Positions 8,980 to 17,245 of a stretch of 54,703 nucleotides of DNA are shown in pieces. Each line of letters starts with the position of its first letter. The first letter of the stretch is position 1. Source of the DNA: Cryobacterium glaciale (GTDB taxonomy: Bacteria > Actinomycetota > Actinomycetes > Actinomycetales > Microbacteriaceae); NCBI RefSeq assembly GCF_004402535.1, contig NZ_SOEY01000009.1, positions 412 to 55,114 of the forward strand, written 5' to 3'. The position numbers and the translations under genes were made by a program. A model generated the notes under the pieces. That model saw only the letters and a program-made list of their open reading frames with translations, made no database searches and was not told the DNA's origin.

Positions 8980-9711
8980 TCAACGCAGTGAATAGCCGCC
9001 ATCGATAAGCAGCTCGGTGCCGCAGCAATAAGCCGCTTCGTCGCTCAGGAGATAACCAACGGCTCCGGATATCTCCGTGAGCAGAGCGAAGCGACCGAGG
9101 ATGGTACCTTCCAACCATTGATCGTGCATGTGCTTCTTGAGGCTGTTGAGAGGCGTATCGACGTAGCCGGGCGATACCGCGTTGACACGTACTCCGCGTC
9201 CGCCCCACTCGACGGCAAGCGACCGCGTCAAGGCAGAGACGCCGGCCTTGGACGTGTTGTACACGCTTTGGCGCTGCGGGAAATTGACCACGGCGTTTCC
9301 CGACATCGAAGCCACATTGACGATTGACCCGCCGCCTCTCGCGAGGAGTTCGCGGCCAAATTCGCGGCAGGCAAGGAAGGTGCCTCTCAAATTGACGCCC
9401 ATCACCCGGTCATAGAGCTCCAGAGGCATGTCCTCTGCGGCCACGTCATCTTCTACGATGCCGGCGCTGTTGACCAGGTCGATCGGCGAGTCATCCTTCG
9501 CATACAGCTCACGGACCACCCGGGAGACCGACTCCTCGGAGCTGACATCGACTTCGAATGCCTCGATGTCGGGGTGGCGTTCGGTCGGGAGTCGCAGATC
9601 GAGAGCGTACACAGTGGCGCCCTGCTCATGCAGGGTTTTGCAGATGTGTGCTCCGATTCCGCCGGATGCACCGATAACGGCGATACGACGGCCTGAATAG
9701 CGCTGGGACAT
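8980..9711 (-). CDS. SDR-family oxidoreductase
   Basis: 243-residue classical short-chain dehydrogenase. The cofactor loop is VIGASGGIG (residues 12-20), NSAGIVE replaces the NNAG motif, and the active-site YNTSKAG gives the Tyr-x3-Lys pair. It ends TELLIDGGYSLR as usual. The ATG at 9709-9711 is chosen over upstream starts because AAAGGAG lies seven bases before it. It is the first gene of the minus-strand operon and probably makes the ketose used by the FGGY kinase from a polyol, or the reverse. Confidence 0.9.
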   Translation of the reverse strand: MSQRYSGRRIAVIGASGGIGAHICKTLHEQGATVYALDLRLPTERHPDIEAFEVDVSSEESVSRVVRELYAKDDSPIDLVNSAGIVEDDVAAEDMPLELYDRVMGVNLRGTFLACREFGRELLARGGGSIVNVASMSGNAVVNFPQRQSVYNTSKAGVSALTRSLAVEWGGRGVRVNAVSPGYVDTPLNSLKKHMHDQWLEGTILGRFALLTEISGAVGYLLSDEAAYCCGTELLIDGGYSLR

Positions 9712-9786
9712 ACAGGACTCCTTTGACACTCTGTACCGGCCAGACATTTCTGCACCGGCCATCCATTCGGACTAGCTCAGTGATGT

Positions 9787-9801
9787 TGTAGATAAACTAC
9801 A
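9787..9801. promoter_or_regulatory. Palindrome, candidate RpiR operator
   Basis: TGTAGATAAACTACA is a perfect 5-bp inverted repeat (TGTAG/CTACA) with a 5-bp AT-rich centre. On the minus strand it lies 76-90 bp upstream of the SDR start, and its AT core could overlap a -10 element. A related half (TGTAG plus TAAAC) recurs at 10184-10193 beside the divergent operon. Assignment to RpiR is inferred from gene context. Confidence 0.45.
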
Positions 9802-10158
9802 CGCACGTTGGCGCGCTGCGCAATGCCAACCAGAAGTTGCGTGAAACATAAACATTGTGAAGGCACCTTTCGCGGGAGGGGCGATAGCGGGCCCCGCCGT
9901 GGCGGGACGGTGAGTGGCGACTCGAGTCGCTCATGCCGCGCGATGCGGACGGCTCGAGGTGGTGGTTTCAAACCGCCCAACAACCAGGCGAAAAACAGGG
10001 AAATCCCGGTATAACAACGATCCAGCCGAGCAGCGCGGCCGCCATTCCTCCTATCCCGGGGGTCGGCGGCACGTCGCGGGGCCCTTCGTTCTCGCGTGTT
10101 GATCTCTACCTCACGTCGGCAGGTCTCCGGGAAATTTCATCGAGAACTTGACCCGCCG

Positions 10159-10195
10159 TTGACCGCCGTGCAATGCTGCTCCATGTAGTAAACAA
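10159..10195 (+). promoter_or_regulatory. Candidate promoter of the sugar ABC operon
   Basis: TTGACC at 10159-10164 resembles a -35 box; 17-19 bases later lies the weak -10-like segment ATGTAG/TGTAGT. The latter overlaps TGTAGTAAACAA, a partial copy of the palindrome at 9787. The spacing is reasonable, but the -10 match is poor, so this is tentative. Confidence 0.35.
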
Positions 10196-10250
10196 TCTTC
10201 TTTGAATTTGTGCCCGAAGCCGTGCCATAAGACCTTGGAGTGTCTCAACG

Positions 10251-11339
10251 ATGAACAACCCGCGATTTTCGCCCATGTCGCGCAGGCTCCAGCCGGTGAG
10301 CCTAGGCGCCGTTCTCAACCGTTTCGGCCTACTGATTGTGATCCTCATCGGCGTTGTCGTCATGAGCCAGCTGTCTCCGGTATTCTTCACCCGCGTCAAT
10401 TTCACGAACGTTTTTTACGTGGCTAGCCTGGTCGCGGTCGTCGCGATAGGGCAGATGTTCGTCCTGCTCGTCGGGGGAATAGACCTCTCCGTTGGCGCCG
10501 TCGTCGCAGTCTCGTCAGTGCTCGCAGTGGGCCTCGCGCAGGATTTTGGATTGCCAACTTGGCTTTCCGTTCTCGTCGCGCTCCTCGCCGGCACGGCATT
10601 CGGCTTCGTCAACGGCTTTCTCACGACAAAGTTCCAGATTTCTGCGCTGATCGTCACCCTCGGAACCCTGAGTATCGCGCGAGGGTTCGCCTTCATTTAC
10701 ACGGGCGGAAGCAACATTGCGCCGATTCCCCCGGAACTCCGGGCAGCAGGGAGGGCGTCCGTTGCGGGCATCCCGGTCGTCATAATCTTTGCTTTGGTCA
10801 TCGCGATCATCGCCCACATCGTCTTGTCGAAGACGCGGTTCGGCCGGTCGATCTATGCTGTGGGAGGCAACCCGATTGCCGCCCGACTCTCAGGAATCCG
10901 CAGCGACCGCATCGTGATCATCGCCTTCGTGATCTCAGGATTCCTCGCAGCCGTGGGTGGCCTCATGATCAGTGCCCGGTTGGGTGCAGGCTCGGCGTCC
11001 GCGGGGACCGGGCTGGAGCTTACCGTCATCGCTGCGGTGGTGATTGGCGGAACGAGCCTTTTCGGTGGTGAGGGACGGGTACTGGGAACGCTCCTCGGCG
11101 TTCTCCTGCTCGGGCTCGTGCAGAACTCCATCAATCTGCTTGCAGTGCCGGCGAACGTTGACTTGGTGGTCAGCGGTGTCGTAATCGTACTCGCGGCGGG
11201 CGTGGACGTGTACCGCCGGCTCCGCCTCGAACCGGCGCTGGCCCGTCGCGCGCTCGAAAAACAACACGCAACCGCGGTGCCCACTGCCGAGCAGAACGAA
11301 CGTTCCCGCGTGAAATCCGAAGAGAAGACCTCAATCTAA
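10251..11339 (+). CDS. Sugar ABC transporter permease (RbsC-like)
   Basis: 362-residue inner-membrane permease of the BPD_transp_2 family. It has about ten hydrophobic segments and the family signatures GGIDLSVGAVVA (residues about 75-86), a central ALIVTLGTLSIARG, and GTSLFGGEGRVLGTLLG near the C-terminus. It imports a monosaccharide or polyol with the binding protein and ATPase encoded downstream. TTGGAG lies upstream of the ATG. The long hydrophilic tail after residue 320 is not typical but need not matter. The gene order permease, binding protein, two enzymes, ATPase is unusual. Confidence 0.92.
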   Translation: MNNPRFSPMSRRLQPVSLGAVLNRFGLLIVILIGVVVMSQLSPVFFTRVNFTNVFYVASLVAVVAIGQMFVLLVGGIDLSVGAVVAVSSVLAVGLAQDFGLPTWLSVLVALLAGTAFGFVNGFLTTKFQISALIVTLGTLSIARGFAFIYTGGSNIAPIPPELRAAGRASVAGIPVVIIFALVIAIIAHIVLSKTRFGRSIYAVGGNPIAARLSGIRSDRIVIIAFVISGFLAAVGGLMISARLGAGSASAGTGLELTVIAAVVIGGTSLFGGEGRVLGTLLGVLLLGLVQNSINLLAVPANVDLVVSGVVIVLAAGVDVYRRLRLEPALARRALEKQHATAVPTAEQNERSRVKSEEKTSI

Positions 11340-11384
11340 CCAAGCCGCTAATCCATTCATCGATTCATACAAAGGAGTAGATCC

Positions 11385-12473
11385 ATGTCACACAGCAATT
11401 TCACGGCAGGCGTTTCGCCAGATCGACCGAAAAAGCGCAGTAGCCGCAACCCCATCGGGCTGCGTGGGCGTCTCGGCCGGTTTGGGTCAGCGGTTGCGAT
11501 CGGCTCGGGGCTGGTACTCATTTTGGGCGCCTGCTCCACCCCGGCGGAAGGCGGGGACGCCGCCGCCAGCGACGGCAGCGGCGTCGACGGCAAGCAGATT
11601 TCTTACGTCAGCTTCGGCCAACAGTACGAGTTCATAGTGGGGCTCACACTCGCCATCACTGAGAAGCTCGAAGGTGCCGGCGCCACCGTGACGGTGCTCG
11701 ACGGCCGGTCGGACCCCAATCTTCAGACCACTCAGGTGCAGGACTCGCTCGCGAAGCAGCCCGACGCGCTGATCATCGATCCCGTCGACCCGACGCTCAT
11801 GATCACGGGGTTTGAAGACGCAGCGGCTCAGGGCGTTCCCGTTTTCGCCCCCGAATCACGTCCGGACGACGTCGAGTACACCGGATGGGTGGGCTACGAC
11901 AGTATTGCCGCCGGTGCGATGGGGGCCGACACCCTCGCGGGTCTCGTGGGCGAGAAGGGAACCGTTCTCCAGCTACGCGGCGCAGAAGCATCCCAGCAGG
12001 CGCAGCTCCGAAAGAAGGGGTTCGACGACCAGATGGCGGCGAAATACCCGAACATCACGGTCCAGGATCTCAACACCGAATGGACCGCGGAGAACGCAAA
12101 CTCCATGGTCCTCGACGCCTTCACCGCAAACCCTGACATCGTGGGAATTTGGTCGCACAACGACGAAATGCTACGCGGCGCGTTCGAAGCACTCGACGTG
12201 CTCAAGTTGAACGCACCGGTCGGCGAAGAGGGCCACATTGCCGTGGTGGGCCACGATGGAACGCCCCTCGCGCTGGAGCGGATCCGCACCGGCGTGCAGG
12301 ATGCCACGGTTGCATACGACGCAATCGGCATGGGCAACGAAATCGGGGAGAAGATTATCGCCTACTTTGCCGGCGACGATTTCGAACAGGACACCATCCT
12401 GCAGCCCTACCTGGTCGACGAGTCGAACGTGGACGACGAAAACCACTGGGGCAACCTTCCCGCACTTCAGTAG
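11385..12473 (+). CDS. Sugar-binding lipoprotein of the ABC importer
   Basis: 362 residues. A long basic N-terminus precedes a hydrophobic segment ending in the lipobox LILGAC, with Cys50 as the lipidated residue, so the mature protein is anchored outside the membrane. The remainder is a ribose/galactose-type periplasmic-binding fold (Peripla_BP_4): ISYVSFGQQYEFIVGLTLAI, the hinge region IIDPVDPTLMI and a C-terminal VVGHDGTPLALERIR. A strong AAAGGAG precedes the ATG by eight bases. It delivers substrate to the permease encoded 45 bp upstream. Confidence 0.93.
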   Translation: MSHSNFTAGVSPDRPKKRSSRNPIGLRGRLGRFGSAVAIGSGLVLILGACSTPAEGGDAAASDGSGVDGKQISYVSFGQQYEFIVGLTLAITEKLEGAGATVTVLDGRSDPNLQTTQVQDSLAKQPDALIIDPVDPTLMITGFEDAAAQGVPVFAPESRPDDVEYTGWVGYDSIAAGAMGADTLAGLVGEKGTVLQLRGAEASQQAQLRKKGFDDQMAAKYPNITVQDLNTEWTAENANSMVLDAFTANPDIVGIWSHNDEMLRGAFEALDVLKLNAPVGEEGHIAVVGHDGTPLALERIRTGVQDATVAYDAIGMGNEIGEKIIAYFAGDDFEQDTILQPYLVDESNVDDENHWGNLPALQ

Positions 12474-12597
12474 TCAGGCAGCGCATCCGCCGTCGCGGGG
12501 CCGCGCTTCGATTGATTAAGCATCCATCGTGCGGACCACGCGATGACCCAAGGCAAAAGAATACACAACCCGTGTCACGAAAATCAATGGAGGAACA

Positions 12598-13095
12598 ATG
12601 GCTTACGAAAAGAAGTCCGTCTGGCACTACAGCGAGATTGAAGAAGACGAAGAGACCGCCCGGTTGATGCCGGGCTTCGAAATCCAGTACATCATCACCG
12701 ACGAGACCACCAACGACAACGAAGGCGCTGTGTTCGGTCACTGCATCTTCCCACCGAAATCGCAGCACTTTCCGCACCGCCACCAGGCTGCGCAGGAGGT
12801 CGTCTACGTCTTCAAGGGCCGAGTTGTGAACGGATCGGTTGACGAAGACGGAGTCATCACCGAAACCGAGTGCGGCCCGGGCGCGGCGACACACGTAGCG
12901 AAGGGCCAGATCCACTGGACCCGCAATCCCTATGACGAGCCCGCCGAGTTCGCATTCGCGTACTACGGAGCGCCCAGTCTCGCGAAGAGCGGATATGTCG
13001 ATCACAAAGACGACGTCCCGATCGAGAACGTGGAAGTAACCGGGGAGCTCAAGCACGAGTCGCTCGTTGACAAGGATCTCGCGAAGTTCGCGTGA
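12598..13095 (+). CDS. Cupin-domain protein
   Basis: 165-residue single cupin. The metal motif is visible as HFPHRHQAAQEVVYVFKG (two His and a Glu) and the second motif as HVAKGQIHWTRNP. Such proteins bind a metal and can be isomerases, epimerases or dioxygenases. GGAGG precedes the ATG. It lies between the binding protein and oxidoreductase genes of the sugar operon, so a role on the same sugar is likely. It is distinct from the GPI-type cupin in the opposite operon. Confidence 0.8.
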   Translation: MAYEKKSVWHYSEIEEDEETARLMPGFEIQYIITDETTNDNEGAVFGHCIFPPKSQHFPHRHQAAQEVVYVFKGRVVNGSVDEDGVITETECGPGAATHVAKGQIHWTRNPYDEPAEFAFAYYGAPSLAKSGYVDHKDDVPIENVEVTGELKHESLVDKDLAKFA

Positions 13096-13113
13096 GCTGC
13101 GCCAGGTAACGGG

Positions 13114-13156
13114 TTGTCGGGCGTTCTCCAGACGTCCTCCGGAGAACGCCCAACAA
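13114..13156 (+). terminator. Strong hairpin after the cupin gene
   Basis: GGGCGTTCTCC (13119-13129) pairs perfectly with GGAGAACGCCC (13141-13151) over an 11-bp loop, and TTGT/ACAA outside extends the stem with one mismatch. There is no long T-run. It starts 19 bp after the cupin stop and can act as a terminator or mRNA-end stabiliser, lowering expression of the downstream oxidoreductase and ATPase genes. Confidence 0.65.
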
Positions 13157-13199
13157 CTAAACCATCCCAAGAGCACTTATCAGTTGGAGTGAGGAAGTC

Positions 13200-14258
13200 A
13201 TGCGCATTATTCAAGTCGGGCTCGGTTTTTGGGGAGCGGATTGGGCCACGGTCATCGCCCATTCCCCACACACCGAACTGGTCGCACTCGTCGACTTTGA
13301 TGAGGCCGCTCTCCAGGCCGTGGGAGATAAGTTGGGAGTCGCGCCCAACTTGAGATTCGCCTCGCTGACGGATGCACTGAAATCGGTAGAAGCGGACGCG
13401 GCTCTGGTTGTCGTCCCTCCCCACGTGCACGAGAAGGTCGCGTTGGAAGCACTCGAGGCCGGGCTGCACTGCATGATCGAGAAGCCATTCACCACGTCGA
13501 TCGCAAGCTCGCAGCGCCTCATCGACGCCGCCGACCGACTCGGCCTGACAATCATGGTCACGCAGAGCTTCCGGTTCCGCCGAGGCCCCCGCACTGTCAA
13601 GCGCTTGATCGAGGAAGGGGCCTTGGGAAGGATCGAGACGGTATTCGGCCGGTTCCGCAAAGATCCCGCTTTCACCGGATTCCGGCTGGAAATGGAAGAG
13701 CCGCTGATCGTCGACCTCGCCATTCACCACTTCGACTACATCCGGGGAATATTCGGTCTCGAGCCGGCGACGGTGCGAGCTCGAAGCTTCAATCCCAGCT
13801 GGAGCAGGTTCGACGGCAATGCCACCGCGTTCGTGGAGTTCGAGACCGTTAGCGGTGCGATGATCTCGTACACCGGGTCCTGGGACTCCCGCCGTCCGCA
13901 CACGTCCTGGGATGGTACCTGGGAGATACACGGAAGTCATGCATCCCTGCTGTGGGAGTACAACCAGATCTTGCTCTTCCCGCATGGGAACACGATCGGA
14001 GAAACAGTATTCCGCCTTGGGGCGCTTGAACGGGCCGATGACGTGCTCGAGATTCCGCTCGACCCGGTGGACGAAGAGGAACGATGGGGAACCGTCAAGG
14101 AATTTGTGTCGTCAATCAAAAACGGGCGCGAACCGGAGACCAGCGGCATGGACAACATACGATCACTCGGCGTGGTGTACGCGGCCGTCGAATCAGCCAA
14201 GAGCGACGGCGCGGAAGTCAACCTCGAGGAGTTTGTCCGCAGGGAACTGAACTCCTGA
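13200..14258 (+). CDS. Gfo/Idh/MocA-family oxidoreductase
   Basis: 352 residues. The NAD(P) fold is at the N-terminus (RIIQVGLGFWG) and the family motif EKP is at residues 94-96. The catalytic region contains VDLAIHHFDYIRGIFG, in which Asp and His fit the usual D-x3-H pattern. The family oxidises sugars and inositols at a ring or chain hydroxyl. GAGTGAGG precedes the ATG. The stop overlaps the ATPase start (TGATG), so the two are translationally coupled. Confidence 0.9.
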   Translation: MRIIQVGLGFWGADWATVIAHSPHTELVALVDFDEAALQAVGDKLGVAPNLRFASLTDALKSVEADAALVVVPPHVHEKVALEALEAGLHCMIEKPFTTSIASSQRLIDAADRLGLTIMVTQSFRFRRGPRTVKRLIEEGALGRIETVFGRFRKDPAFTGFRLEMEEPLIVDLAIHHFDYIRGIFGLEPATVRARSFNPSWSRFDGNATAFVEFETVSGAMISYTGSWDSRRPHTSWDGTWEIHGSHASLLWEYNQILLFPHGNTIGETVFRLGALERADDVLEIPLDPVDEEERWGTVKEFVSSIKNGREPETSGMDNIRSLGVVYAAVESAKSDGAEVNLEEFVRRELNS

Positions 14259-15787
14259 TGGACTACCGAACCCTTGAATTCGATCTCGGATCCGTTCCAA
14301 AGGGCTCCGCGATTCTCGAGGCCCGCGGAGTGAGCAAGTCGTTCCCGGGCGTGCGCGCACTCGACAATGTCGACCTCACGATCTTCGCCGGACAGGTCAC
14401 GGCGCTGTGCGGCGAGAACGGCGCCGGAAAATCAACGCTGATCAATCTGCTGTCCGGAGGGCTATCGCCCGACGAGGGCCAAATCCAAATCGGTGGGCAC
14501 CCGCTGGAGCACACTCCGGCCGGCGCGATCGCTGCCGGAGTCTCGACGATTCACCAGAAGCGACAATTTGTGCCCGCCATGACCGTCGAGGAAAACGTCC
14601 TTCTGGGCAATTGGCCCACCAAGCACGGCTTTGTTTCCGGGCGGGAGATGCGAAAGCAGGCGCTCGAAGCGCTTCAGCTCGTCGCTCCTCACCTTCCACC
14701 GGACAAACTGGCCCGTTATCTTTCGCCCGCCGAGGCACAGGAGATCGACATCGCTCGTGCCCTCGCGCGACAGTCCCGCATCCTGATCATGGACGAGCCC
14801 ACGACCGCGCTCTCGGCGCCGGAGGTCGATCGACTCCTGACCCTCGTTAACCGGTTGAAGGACGGAGGCCTCGGCATTCTCTTTGTCTCGCACTGGCTCG
14901 ATGAGGTTCTAGAGATTGCCGACCACGTCACAGTGTTCCGGGACGGGAGGCTCGTTGGAACGAAGCTCGCCGCGGAGCTCGATGCTCCCGGGATCGTTTC
15001 GATGATGGTGGGTCGCGAAGTAACCGACAAGCCCATTCCGCCGCGAGAACTCGGCGACACGGTTCTGAAGGTTGAGAACCTGACGAGGCTGGGCCTGTTC
15101 AACGACGTGTCATTCGAGGTGAAGAAGGGCGAGATCGTCACTCTTGCCGGTGTGGTCGGTGCTGGCCGAACCGAGGTCGTTCAAGCCATCTTCGGGGCCG
15201 ACAAGTACGACTCGGGCAGCGTCGAAGTCGACGGGGTGAAGGTCCGCGGGGGGGATGTTGCATCCGCCGTGATTGCGGGCCTCGGCTTGGTACCTGAAGA
15301 ACGCCATACCCAAGGCCTCGTCGACCAACTCAGCGTGGGCGACAATATGAGCCTTGCGGCGCTGAAGTGGGCCTCCCCGTGGGGCTGGATGTCGCACGCG
15401 AGGGAGACCGTCGTACAAGAGCGGTACTTCAAGGAGTTGTCCATCAAGGCACCGTCCCCTGCGGTTCGTGTGTCGACCTTGTCGGGCGGAAATCAACAGA
15501 AGGTCCTGATCGCCCGCTGGCTGGCCCGTAGGCCAAAGGTTCTCATCTTGGACGAACCCACAAAGGGCGTCGATGTGGGCGCAAAGTCCGAGATCCACGA
15601 TGTGATCAGCGGCCTCGCCCACGCCGGTATCGCGATCCTCCTCGTCACATCCGAATTGCCGGAGGTGCTCCTGCTGAGCGATCGCGTGCTCGTTATGCGC
15701 CAGGGACGATTGGTAGCGGAAATAGCCAAAGCCGACCTGACCCAGGAGGCGGTCATGGGGCCGGCTACCGTCGACGCCGCAGCCTAG
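14258..15787 (+). CDS. Sugar ABC transporter ATPase with two ATP-binding domains (RbsA/MglA-like)
   Basis: 509 residues with duplicated ABC cassettes. The first has Walker A GENGAGKST (residues 52-60), signature LSPAEAQEIDIARAL and Walker B ILIMDEPTTAL. The second has the degenerate Walker A GVVGAGRTE typical of this family, but a full signature LSGGNQQKVLIARWL and Walker B VLILDEPTKGVDVG. It powers the permease. The start at 14258 overlaps the Gfo/Idh stop; upstream in-frame codons lie inside that gene and lack homology. Confidence 0.94.
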   Translation: MDYRTLEFDLGSVPKGSAILEARGVSKSFPGVRALDNVDLTIFAGQVTALCGENGAGKSTLINLLSGGLSPDEGQIQIGGHPLEHTPAGAIAAGVSTIHQKRQFVPAMTVEENVLLGNWPTKHGFVSGREMRKQALEALQLVAPHLPPDKLARYLSPAEAQEIDIARALARQSRILIMDEPTTALSAPEVDRLLTLVNRLKDGGLGILFVSHWLDEVLEIADHVTVFRDGRLVGTKLAAELDAPGIVSMMVGREVTDKPIPPRELGDTVLKVENLTRLGLFNDVSFEVKKGEIVTLAGVVGAGRTEVVQAIFGADKYDSGSVEVDGVKVRGGDVASAVIAGLGLVPEERHTQGLVDQLSVGDNMSLAALKWASPWGWMSHARETVVQERYFKELSIKAPSPAVRVSTLSGGNQQKVLIARWLARRPKVLILDEPTKGVDVGAKSEIHDVISGLAHAGIAILLVTSELPEVLLLSDRVLVMRQGRLVAEIAKADLTQEAVMGPATVDAAA

Positions 15788-15857
15788 CGCGACGGGCGAC
15801 CGGTCGATTCCGAGCCCGCATTGTTCACAACCAACGATTTGCAAGGAGCATGAAGAA

Positions 15858-16382
15858 GTGACGATCAGAAGCGTGCACCACACGGCCATCATCGTGAAAG
15901 ATTTGGACCGGTCAATCTACTTCTACCAGGACCTGCTCGGCCTTACGCTTTCTCAGGAGCCGAGCGGGTGGATGGAGGGCGAGAGCCTAGCCAAAGGAAC
16001 GGGCGTGCCCGGAGCGAGGCTTCGCAACGCTTTGTTGCGGATCGGTTCCGATGCGACCCTCGAACTCCTCGAGTACGACAACCGGCCGGTCGATAATGAC
16101 CAACCGATTCAACAGAACTACCTGGGGGCAATGCACATCGCCCTCCGAGTGGATGACATCACCGCCAAGAAGGCCGAACTCGAGTCCAAGGGCGTGCAGT
16201 TTATGGCCGACGTGAATGCCTTCGACGAGGGTGCATTGGCCGGTTGGCGTTGGGTGTATTTCCGCGACCCCGACAACATCTCCCTCGAACTCGTGGAGGT
16301 GGCATATTCCAACGAGGACGAGCGCAAGACGCGGATCAGGGACTACCTCGACACGCGGCCCTCGCTCGAGTCCCTCATCTGA
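15858..16382 (+). CDS. VOC-family protein (glyoxalase/epimerase-like)
   Basis: 174 residues. It begins RSVHHTAIIVKDLDRSIYFYQDLLGL, the first beta-alpha-beta-beta-beta unit of the vicinal-oxygen-chelate fold with a metal His, and ends YFRDPDNISLELVEV with the last Glu ligand. Members include methylmalonyl-CoA epimerases, lyases and dioxygenases; no specific reaction can be assigned. The start is GTG at 15858 with AAGGAG nine bases upstream. It is the last intact gene of the sugar-import operon. Confidence 0.82.
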   Translation: MTIRSVHHTAIIVKDLDRSIYFYQDLLGLTLSQEPSGWMEGESLAKGTGVPGARLRNALLRIGSDATLELLEYDNRPVDNDQPIQQNYLGAMHIALRVDDITAKKAELESKGVQFMADVNAFDEGALAGWRWVYFRDPDNISLELVEVAYSNEDERKTRIRDYLDTRPSLESLI

Positions 16383-16406
16383 CTCGAGTCCTCATGTGAA
16401 TTGACG

Positions 16407-16622
16407 ATGGACTCGGCTGACTTCAAGTACACGTGCAACTCGATCGTCTACAACCGGGAGCCCCTTTTCGGCCAGCTTTGTCTGACTCCCCACAATGGCT
16501 ACGACGCGATCGTGTTTGGTCGGGAATCCGATCAGTACGTGGCGGAGGATATCCGGCTCAACGACGCATCGCCCTTGCGGTCAGTTCGGTCTGAAGCATC
16601 TAGTTCGGCGATCAAGACCTGA
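16407..16622 (+). pseudogene. 5' remnant of a TIM-barrel sugar isomerase/epimerase
   Basis: About 40 residues, FKYTCNSIVYNREPLFGQ then NGYDAIVFGRES, resemble the first strand and helix of xylose-isomerase-like TIM-barrel proteins (AP_endonuc_2 superfamily). After that the frame loses similarity and stops, so roughly 85% of the gene is missing. The break is where helicase and relaxase fragments begin, so recombination of plasmid or transfer DNA probably removed the rest. An alternative TTG start lies at 16401. Confidence 0.55.
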
Positions 16623-16670
16623 TTCACCCGGACGCAGGCGCGAGAGGAGGGTACCGACTACGGAGAGGAG

Positions 16671-17245
16671 ATGGTCGACTTAGCTTCGGCGGTGGGAGCA
16701 CCACGATCGTTGTCGGACCTTCCCGGGTGGAAAGCTCAAGCTTGCAGCCTCCCCGAAGCCGGTTGCATCAGCCGGGAACTCGACACTCTGCGTGCGGTGT
16801 TCGAGGAGGCGACCGGCGAGGACGCGATGAGCGTCAAGCGCATCGAAAAGAGCTGCTGTCACTGGAGCAGACCTACAAGGACCTCACGGACAAGCCCCGC
16901 GATGCCGGCATCACCTTCGAGTCGACCGGGATCGACTATGTCGTCGTCGACGAGGTGCACGACTATAAGAACCTCGCCACCGAGTCGAGCATTCAGGATG
17001 CCCGGATCGCCGGTGCGGGCCGGGCCACGGATCTGCATATGAAGCTCGAATACCTGCGCTCCCGGCACGGTGACCGCGTCGTGACCGTGGCCACGGCGAC
17101 ACCCTTGGCCAACAGCATCACCGAGGCCTACGTGATGCAGCGTTATTTGCGCCCCGACCTGCTCGAGAATGCCGGCATCGGTCACTTCGACGCTTGGGTG
17201 GCGACGTTCGGGCAGACGGTCACCGAGATGGAGATGGCACCCACA
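16671..17245 (+). pseudogene. Internal fragment of a large plasmid-type helicase
   Basis: Two frames give one protein fragment: FEEATGEDAMSVKRIEK in the first, then LLSLEQTYKDLTDKP, GIDYVVVDEVHDYKNL (a DEAH-like Walker B) and VTVATATPLANSITEAYVM in the second. This is part of the very large SNF2-like helicase/methylase proteins carried by actinobacterial conjugative plasmids. A single-base loss near 16849 separates the frames, and both ends are missing. At about 17245, after TEMEMAPT, the sequence switches without a stop into a relaxase. Confidence 0.75.

Larger units (their letters stand above)
9712..10250. promoter_or_regulatory. 539-bp divergent control region
   Basis: No gene is seen between the SDR and permease genes, which point away from each other. 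The region holds a palindrome near the SDR side, a possible promoter and partial copy of the same motif near the permease side, and a central GC-rich stretch (about 9870-9970) with several short inverted repeats. A short open frame spans it but shows no homology and no ribosome site. It probably contains promoters for both operons. Confidence 0.6.

Noticed and set aside
9808..10151. Small open frames in the divergent sugar control region
   Set aside because: They overlap in several frames, lack homology and ribosome sites, and cover the likely promoters.
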